From contig CM019066.1 of NCBI GenBank assembly GCA_009667805.1, forward strand, positions 2,108,001 through 2,172,000: a stretch of 64,000 nt of DNA, in the 5' to 3' direction. The notes under the pieces were generated by a model. That model had not been told where the DNA came from. It worked only from the letters and a program-made list of their open reading frames with translations, and did not search any database. This document shows, piece by piece, positions 55,991 to 64,000 of this stretch (position 1 is its first letter; each line of letters opens with the position of its first letter). Origin of the DNA: Leptobrachium leishanense (lineage: Eukaryota; Chordata; Amphibia; Anura; Megophryidae). The translations under genes and the position numbers were made by a program.

Positions 55991-56634
55991 TCTTCCCTCT
56001 TTTGTGTGATTTTTGCTAAATTTTGTCAACAAATATAAAAAAATCTGAAAGTTAGTCACTCCAATAAGCCATGTGAGTCACCACCTCCACAGCCTTATTA
56101 TTTGCATACAGTATATACCCAGATGGATTGTTTTGCAGGCAGCTCTGACTGTTTGATACCGGCAGGACACTTTGCATGGGTCTGGTAACACCAGAGCACA
56201 CATATTTGCATAATATTCTGACTCGCTGGCAAAGAAACTGAAATGTTTTTTACAAATGCAAATAGACAATTCTTAAACATTTGTAAATTTAGGTTTGTCA
56301 GGGTCTCCGTTTGCTCATCCTTTTTACCTACCATTTTTTTCACAATCTTTACAACAACCAAAACATACAAAATGTTTGTTTGTGCCATCCTAAACTATGT
56401 GGTTTTCTTAAACATTGAGTTAGCCCCCTACCCTCCTGTCACCTGGTTGCATCCTTTTTAGATCACCTGTGATAACTAGCTTATTTTATGAGATATAATA
56501 GTATGTAATGAAAAATATTAGCATTTATTTTGATAGGTAGCTAACTTGTCTGCACACCCCCCCCCCACACACTTCCCCCCCCCCAAACAAACGACTCCTT
56601 TAAGAGGCTAATCGTTAGCTCGGTTATGATAAAC
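55991..56634. other. Unassigned intronic sequence with C-runs
   Basis: C-runs at 56557-56565 and 56574-56584. No gene or family recognised. Confidence 0.3.
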
Positions 56635-56648
56635 TAGTTTCTCTAACT

Positions 56649-57114
56649 CAAAATGGAAAAATCTGGTAGCGCTGATAAATGTCCTGGTGGAAATTGCTGA
56701 AACACGCTTGGATGGTCCTTGTCCTGCAACCATCAAAAGGAAGACAATGAAATGGAAGTGGTGTAGCGCTCACAAGGTTCCTGTTAAAGGGTGAGGGTCA
56801 CAGTTTCCAATAGTATATGTTGGTCCTTGCCTTTTATATTTAAGGTATCAAAGGATTTCAAGATTGGATGGGCATCTGGGTGGCCGGTCAACTACCCTAA
56901 AGGTTTTTCACCTTGAACCAGGAGGGTTCTACATCATGTGAGTGCTACCTTTTTATGCATCTACCAGTATGTTCATATGGGTTGCACTATGATACATTTC
57001 TTTACTTCATCTGAGGTTGTATAAAGCAGAAAGCCCGAATATACTATTGGAAACTGTGACCCTCACCCTTTAACTTAACAGGAACGTTGTGATTGCTACA
57101 CCACTTCCATTTCG
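56649..57114. mobile_element. Retroposed repeat with 14-bp duplication and inverted arms
   Basis: TAGTTTCTCTAACT occurs at 56635-56648 and 57115-57128. A 14-bp duplication fits LINE-driven target-primed insertion. The arms at 56749-56820 and 57042-57113 are inverted copies (AAATGGAAGTGGTGTAGC; GGGTGAGGGTCACAGTTTCC). The left part (GATAAATGTCCTGG...GCTGAAACACGC, 56666-56708) recalls an eroded hammerhead core. No poly(A) tail is visible. Confidence 0.65.
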
Positions 57115-57227
57115 TAGTTTCTCTAACTGTTGTAAATCAGACCGTAAGAAACTACATGTGACGAGGGGCCGCCACCATAAAAATAAATTATTCATGGTTA
57201 TAGAATGACGTTTGATTAGGATGTATG

Positions 57228-57944
57228 TGTGACAGAACACGCTGTCACTGTGCGACTTGAAGGGGTCTGTGCGCTAGCCTCCTGCCCAGAGCCTATGGCC
57301 CGTGAAAGAGACTAATGGGGAACTGGTGGACCTTTTAAATATATTTGGTTTTCACTGTTTTATATATCTGCCAGTTAACTAAATATTTCTGATGTCTGTG
57401 TGTTATTCCCTTGTGTATTTATTGTATAGTCTCTTGTGTATTTTGTGTACGTTCCCTCAATTATCTAAACCCTTCCCTGTATAGTGTAGATCTCTGTATT
57501 AGTACCTGCTCTCGCTATTGTGTAAATTCTCTCTGTAAGAAATTCCTTTTGTTTACCCTGCTTTCTCCTTCCCCCATTCTCCATTGTTTGAAGGTCCTGT
57601 GTAGTTATCTGATCTGTGCAGCTATCTGCTTGATTGTATGCAAATGGCTTGGTGGTTGATGACTGTATGTTTGTCTCTTTGAATAAAACCAGTTCTATTC
57701 TGACCAAGCTTGAAGTCACGACTCATGATTTGGGGTACCAGGAATCTTCTGCCCGCTCCAGGTCCAGGTCTACAGTTTTGGCTTATTTCTGGGGGTGCTA
57801 GCCAGGCTCTCTACATGCATCGGGCCTTAAGCTGCGGCTAAGGTACTAGAGAAAGGTGTGAGAGTCACGAGTAGAAACTGCGTGTCCAGCGAGGAAGCAG
57901 CATTTGGCAGATGTGACCCTGTCCAGGCAAAGAGATCTGTTACA
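57228..57944 (+). mobile_element. Solo LTR with 5-bp duplication
   Basis: It starts TGTGACAGAACACGC and ends GATCTGTTACA, with TGTRACAG inverted ends of the TG...CA type. GTATG is duplicated exactly (57223-57227 and 57945-57949). An AATAAA signal lies at 57682 and a TATATA-like box near 57360, which fits a plus orientation. No internal gag or pol sequence lies in the window. It is the recombination remnant of a Gypsy-like or endogenous retroviral provirus, with the class not decided. Confidence 0.82.
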
Positions 57945-57949
57945 GTATG

Positions 57950-58699
57950 GAGTATTTATTTTTGATAGTTAATAATGTCTGCTCCATGTAGGATCTATTT
58001 TCTTATATGAACATATGTTAACATCAAAAACTAGGATAAGAGAAGAACAAAACCCTAAAGTGCATTTTTCAAGACTCACCCTTCCCCCTCCTGTAAATTA
58101 AATAAAATTTGGTCTATCGGAATAACAGGCCTAATGAAGGCCAGGAGCAACTCAGGTGGAGGGCCCTTGAGTTGCCCCTGATGCCAGCACACTAGGAGTT
58201 GTCATTTTGGGAAGTGGTTAGAGTGGGAAGACGAGTGGGTGGGGCTGAAGGAATAGTTAAAAGGCACACGGGCAGTGGCTCTGCGTGCCTTTTTGCTGAG
58301 GTAACCTGGAGTGCAGCATCCACACCCTCCCTCCCATTATAGGGGTTAGTCTGGGTGTTTTTTGGGGTAATCGTGGGTTTTTAGTTATTCCCCTTTGTTA
58401 CAGCGGTGGCTGGTAGGCAGTGCTGAGGTAGGGTTCTTGGTAGGAGGTATAATTTGCTGGTTAGAAGTAAGTGAGATGGGAACGGAGTTAAGTTGGGTTT
58501 AGGTTTGGAAAGCTACAGGTGAGATGGAGAGAACACATACAGCACGGGCTTCAATTTTATTGTTATAGGTTTTTAAAATATGGAGGATATTGTAAACTGT
58601 GGCCTATAATAAACATTATTCCACAGAACAAAGTTGTGTTATTATTGCTTAGTTTGGTTCTCCGGCTCTTTGCGGGCAAATGGGCATCAGTGGGCAACT
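57950..58699. other. Unassigned sequence, possibly an old LTR-like repeat
   Basis: 58140-58500 has GGTGGGGCTGAAGG and a TTAAAAGGCACACGGG tract that recalls vertebrate LTR or gene-like repeats. No ends or duplications were found. Confidence 0.3.
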
Positions 58700-59850
58700 C
58701 AGGGATTATTCCGAGAGCACCGAAATTTCGGTGCTCTCTTCCTAGGCACACTTTGGTATCCTTAATTTGCCGACCCTGTGGTGAATCGATGCACTGAACG
58801 CAGACAATAAACCTACTGAACGCAGCCACAAACTGCCAAAAAACCTCCAAACGAATCAAAAAACACCGAATTGATCTGATAACCTGCCACAAAACCTCAG
58901 AATCGATCAAAAAAACCCGCTGTATGCATCCGACGATGAACGGGGTAGAAAAAGAAACAACTGCAACTTATAAGGCCAGGTCAGACGAGCTTTTTTAAAA
59001 ACAGAAGGAATGTCCATGAGAGTGGACTTCTTTCCGTTCTGACACCCATCTGGCCACCTCGCTGAGTGCAGTTAATGCACTCAGCACTACAAGGCTTGAT
59101 CCTCCTATGAAGGATTGGGCTTTGCAGCCGCGTCGAACACACTTCGTAGAGTTTCGGCGGGGAGGTTATCAACATGGCCGCAGCACAACCGCTGTAGCAT
59201 GTGCAATTCGTGATTGCTACAGCGTTTGGCCGGCCTCGTTGAAGCGTCACAATGCTGCGATGGACGCTGGGAGGCATGTCAGTAGGGGCGCATGTAGTGC
59301 GCTCGTCTGACCCCAGCCTTAAAAGCTTTTTTTTTTTTTTTTTTTTAATTCACGTGAAAATGCCTGGAAATAATATATATGGTCCTATGAATAACAATGT
59401 TAAATATAGCTCAAATAAAAAGGTCTGTTACAGAAAAAAAAAAAACACCTTGTAAAAAAAAAAGTCTGAATGAAAAATGTAGCCGAAAAATGCCTAAAAA
59501 AAATTAAAAAAAAAAATTAAGAGACTTTTTGCTGCAAATGAAAAGCATAAAGGTTGAATAAATATTTAAGAAAATCAGGGATTTTTTTTACATTGAGACC
59601 TGAAGGATTCGCCTGATTAAACCTTGTCGAATGAACCCACTGAAAATCAGGGCATTTCAACAACTTTTCTGTGTAGTTCTGCGTTCTCTGAATAGATTAA
59701 CCGTTGCTTCTCTATGGGGATTTCACTGCCGCCAAAGGTCACCGTATTTCGTTGTCAATTTGTCAATATTTGGCGAATTGCCAGCTTTTGAATAGCTGAA
59801 TTGTCCCGAAACCATACGGTGGCCAATTCGGTGCTTTCTGAATAACCCCT
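58700..59850. mobile_element. J-family element J2, split by B15
   Basis: The left end CAGGGATTATTCCGAGAGCA and right end TGCTTTCTGAATAACCCCT are imperfect inverted repeats of the J type. The interior has CCGAAATTTCGG, TTTGGCGAATTGCC and a J-typical A/T tract. Non-coding. Confidence 0.7.
58974..59318. mobile_element. Family B/C MITE, copy B15, in J2
   Basis: GGCCAGGTCAGACGAGC to GCTCGTCTGACCCCAGCC, TAA before and TTA after. The interior matches C1 (GGAATGTCCATGAGAGTGGA). Confidence 0.82.
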
Positions 59851-59978
59851 CTAGCCTTTCTCATCTGTTGAAAACCTAGCAAACTGAAGCATCCCCATAC
59901 AAATGGTTAAATTCTCTGTATCTAGTCTAGATGTAACAAAATGTCAGCAAATTTTAGTGTGTGTGTGTGTAACACTTA

Positions 59979-60280
59979 AGGGGTTATTCAGAGAGAGCCG
60001 ATCTGGCCAGTGACATTTCGGGGCCATTCGGTTATTCAGAGAGCAGGCAGTTCCCCAAATTTTGTCGAACTGCCAGCAAGTTCGGTGCCTGTAGTGAATC
60101 TCCCATAGAGAAGCAATGGTTAATCTATTCAGAGAACACCGAACAGCAAAGAAAAGTTGCCGAAGTGCCCTGCTGTTCAGTGGTTTCATTCGGCAGGTTT
60201 ATTCAGGAGAATCCCATAGGCTTCAATGTTAAAAATATTCCCTTTTTTATTCAATATCGAATAAACCGTTTATTATTTTA
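59979..60280. mobile_element. J-family element J3, right-truncated
   Basis: AGGGGTTATTCAGAGAGAGC start, then GGCATTCGG-type stems, TTCGGCAGGTTTATTCAGG and CAATGTTAAAAATATTCCC as in J1 and K1. It is cut by the B/C fragment at 60281. Confidence 0.7.
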
Positions 60281-60360
60281 GGCTGGGGTCAGACGAGCGT
60301 CATTGGAGAGTGGAAGGAACGTCCGTGAGAGTGGACGTTCCTTCCACTCGCCGCCCTAGA
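60281..60360. mobile_element. Truncated family B/C MITE (B14)
   Basis: GGCTGGGGTCAGACGAGCGT followed by the GGAAGGAACGTCCGTGAGAG palindrome. The right half is missing. Confidence 0.7.
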
Positions 60361-61755
60361 AATTTATGATCCCAGATGATTTTCGGCTGACTTTTTTTTA
60401 AGTTATTATTATTTATTTTGGGGCAAGCCCCCCCCCCATCATGATATGGGTAATATCTCAGGATCTGGGTGAGCTCCAACAATTAACATCCGATATGGTT
60501 GTGAAGTTGTCATGGTAGCTTAGCTGTCCTTTTAAAAGATGGGAAAAACCCAATTTTCTAATAAGGCTTTTCCTAAAAAATGTAACCATTTTTTTCATTA
60601 TTGTTCAATCTACCCATTGCATACTAGCGCTCCGGATTGACACTGAGCCCTGGACGTATAGATACATTGACAAAAGCATTCTGTCACTGAAAACAAAAGG
60701 AATGTGTCACAACCTTAACGATTAAGAAGATTGATTTTACCAATCTTAATTGCAGGGGACAATTCTATAAATTCTGGGTAAAATTTCTGAACTTAAATTA
60801 TTTGGTGTAAACAAGCAACTACATCCTGCAAAGCCCTCTGGAAGTGTCTGTACCTCCTAAACAAACCAGGCTAAATTACAGATGGCCGTTTAACACCCGA
60901 GGGCATCTGAAATACCGGTTAAATTTAGAATACACACCACTATACACTGTATGAATTATTCACGTGACAAATATTTTGCTACAAAAGCCCAAACGGCTGC
61001 GAAAGACAATACATTGTGATGTCATGGAGAATATTAACCCACTGAATATCAAAAGTACCATAATACCTTAGAGAAGCAGACAGAGAGATCCGCAAATCAC
61101 AGGGATAAGATCTAATAATTAGGGGTTTAGATTTTTAATTCAAATAATCGTGTGTGAAGTCGGGATGGTTTTTTTAAGTGCTGCTGTGTAATCGTGAGAA
61201 TGTTGTCATAAAGAATTCTCAGTTGGAATTGATAGGAGTGGGATTTTATTTATAGAGGTGTATGTGTAGACGTGGGTGGTGTACGTGTAGATTTTGTAGT
61301 GTTACATCATGAGTTCAATACTGTTTGTGCCGATCTCATTGCTGTACATGAAAACAAGGCTAGTGCAAGAATTTGGCGCATCGGCACAGATCCTTCTTTA
61401 CATTTGAACGAAAGTGTCGAGTGCTTTGTGTTTGACTGGGTTGAATGTGTGCGCCCTCTTATCTTTTTTAGTGTGGTTGGCTTTTCCACACTCTTCTGGA
61501 AAGCGAGACTGCTTTGCCACTCATGCCAACCTGGGGACACATTGGAACAATTTACCATGCAGTTCCTCTACTTTGGAGCACATGGTCATTGTGTCGGGCA
61601 AGTCAGCATTTAGACTCCTGGGCACCAGCCAGCATATCACTATTTTTGTATCCCCACTGAACTATCATCTGAGCCACTTTATTGGAGCATCAGTGATTGC
61701 AGATCTTGGCATTGCTGGTGTCGTTTTTGATTATGTATGGGTGAATTGTATGTCC
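60361..61755. other. Unassigned intronic sequence
   Basis: Apparently low-copy. Overlapping forward frames of 113 and 116 residues at 61272-61764 cover the same stretch. I do not recognise a domain and there is no clear splice framing, so no gene is called. Confidence 0.3.
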
Positions 61756-61759
61756 ACCT

Positions 61760-62290
61760 CTTGATATGTGGTGACCTTGGTAGTGTCTGTGTAGACCTTG
61801 GTTGTGTCTGTGTAGACCTTGGTTGTGTCTATGTAGACCTTGGTTGGGTCTGTGTAGACCTTTGTTGTTTCTGTGTAGACCTTTGTTGTTTCTGGGTAGA
61901 CCTTGGTGCCATCTGTGGAGACCTTGGTGCCATCTGTGTAGACCAGTGTTTCCCAAACCTGTCCTCAAGACCCTCAGCCTTGCCAGGTTTGTCAGATATC
62001 TGAAGCACAGCACAGGTGATATGATTCACTGCTCAGTGATTGCAGGATTCAGTCTTCTTTTCCCCAAGGTGATCTGCAAAATCTGGCCAGGTTGAGGGTC
62101 CCAAGGACAGGTTTGGGAAATACTGGTGTAGACCTTGGTTGTGTCTGTGTAGACCTTCAAAGTGTCTGTGTAGACCTTGGAAGTGTTTGTGTAGACCTTG
62201 GAAGTGTCTGTGTGTAGACCTTGTTTGTGTCTGTGATGTGTAGACCTTGGTTGTGTCTGTGTAGATCTTGGTTGTGTCTGTGTAGACTTA
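61760..62290. repeat. 21-bp minisatellite, split by a hAT MITE
   Basis: The unit is near TTGGTTGTGTCTGTGTAGAC plus C, with variants TTTGTTGTTTC and TTGGTGCCATC. As 21 is divisible by 3, each frame encodes a heptapeptide repeat (VDLGCVC-like forward, LHRHNQG-like reverse). The 88-107-residue open frames here are artefacts of the array. Confidence 0.92.
61944..62125. mobile_element. Small hAT MITE with CAGTGTTTCCCAAACC ends
   Basis: CAGTGTTTCCCAAACCTGTC and GACAGGTTTGGGAAATACTG are inverted ends. GTGTAGAC is duplicated (61936-61943 and 62126-62133), though the minisatellite unit itself contains this word. 182 bp, non-coding. This end sequence is that of a common vertebrate hAT MITE type. Confidence 0.85.
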
Positions 62291-62534
62291 GCTGGTGCCT
62301 GTGCTAGGGTCTTGGTGGAGGATGTATTGTGTTGCCCTTGTTAATACAAACACTTTGTGGATGTAGGCATCAATTTTGATGGAAATGATTTATGTGCCAC
62401 ATAGATAACATGTGGCCACCGCTCCTTGGTCTAGCCTTTAAGTCAGGCGTAAACCTAAAATAAAACCACCTTATTTTAATTTAGTATTCCTTCAAGGCCA
62501 GTAGATTAGGATATACAGTTGCAAGAAAAAGTAT

Positions 62535-62714
62535 CAGGGTTATTCAGAAAGCGTGAAAAGCAGGAGAATGACTGGAGAATGAAAAATTCTAGGTCAAAAT
62601 AGCCTAACCAGAAAAATTCTCCCTTTCATCTCACTTTCCAAATCGGCTATTTTGACCTAGAATTTTTCATTCTCCAATCATTCTCCTGTTTTTCACACTC
62701 TCTGAATAACCCTG
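62535..62714. mobile_element. MITE family A, copy A10, inside the Tc1 terminal repeat
   Basis: CAGGGTTATTCAGAAAGCG to CTCTGAATAACCCTG, TAT at 62532-62534 and 62715-62717. Removing it restores the continuous Tc1 terminal repeat, which confirms the 3-bp target duplication of family A. Confidence 0.95.
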
Positions 62715-62918
62715 TATGTGAACCCTTTGGGATTACGTGGAGTTTTGCATGAATTGGTCATAAAATGTGCTCTGATCTTCATCTAAGTCACAACAATTTG
62801 AAAAACACAGTCTGCTTAAAATAATACAACACAAACATTATATTTTTTCATGTTTTTATTGAACAGAACATGTAAACATTCACAGTGCAGGGTGGAAAAA
62901 GTATGTAAACCTTTGGAC

Positions 62919-63944
<1,026 letters not shown>

Positions 63945-64000
63945 GGTTCACATCAGGCAGTGCTTCTTGAAACCAGTAAACCCAAAACTGGTGTGTGTTT

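Noticed and set aside
61272..61764. Two overlapping forward frames of 113 and 116 residues
   Set aside because: No domain recognised, two frames over the same stretch, and no splice framing. Treated as chance.

Overview
The window looks like vertebrate, most likely frog (anuran), nuclear DNA. It has an intron-rich layout with almost no coding sequence. It carries CR1, L2 and Rex1/L2-like LINE remnants, a tRNA-derived SINE, a decayed Tc1 transposon, hAT elements, TTAA-flanked T2-like MITEs and many short palindromic MITEs. No rRNA, canonical tRNA, CRISPR array or prokaryotic operon is visible. The species cannot be read from the sequence alone.

One host coding exon is recognisable. At 3452-3523 (+) an ATG in good Kozak context opens 24 codons that read like the start of MBOAT2 (lysophospholipid acyltransferase 2) and end at a GTAAGG splice donor. 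No second exon was found, so 3524-64000 is read as the gene's long first intron, filled with repeats. The stretch 2102-3451 would be the promoter and 5' UTR side.

Layout: 1-480 low-complexity sequence; 486-859 palindromic MITE (family A) split by an L2 tail; 878-2093 complete hAT element holding a 22-bp minisatellite; 3452-3523 MBOAT2 exon 1; 4291-9064 hammerhead-like repeats and a Rex1/L2-type LINE; 10132-10796 MITE, a coding fragment and a SINE; 11852-16781 a tandem duplication of about 2.47 kb; 17582-21268 a run of CpG-rich MITEs (family B) plus a hammerhead ribozyme candidate at 20097-20181; 21455-22845 T2-like repeat with inserted element J1; 23131-25990 L2 LINE; 26228-27544 T2-like element; 28570-34498 TTAA element N1 holding hAT K1, which holds a CR1 LINE; 34813-37179 MITEs; 39042-41982 second L2 and MITEs; 43255-44110 31-bp minisatellite; 44366-52761 a six-level nest of transposons; 52770-57227 mostly unassigned sequence with old SINE pieces; 57228-57944 solo LTR; 58700-60360 J elements; 61760-62290 21-bp minisatellite split by a small hAT MITE; 62516-64000 a dead Tc1 transposon.

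The elements do not form a pathway. Their value is as a record of insertion order. Target-site duplications and matching empty sites elsewhere in the window let many insertions be bounded and ordered: H went into K2, K2 into N2, N2 into M2 and M2 into M1; a CR1 LINE and B6 went into K1; family B elements sit inside MITEs A, D and T2; and an A element sits inside the Tc1 terminal repeat.
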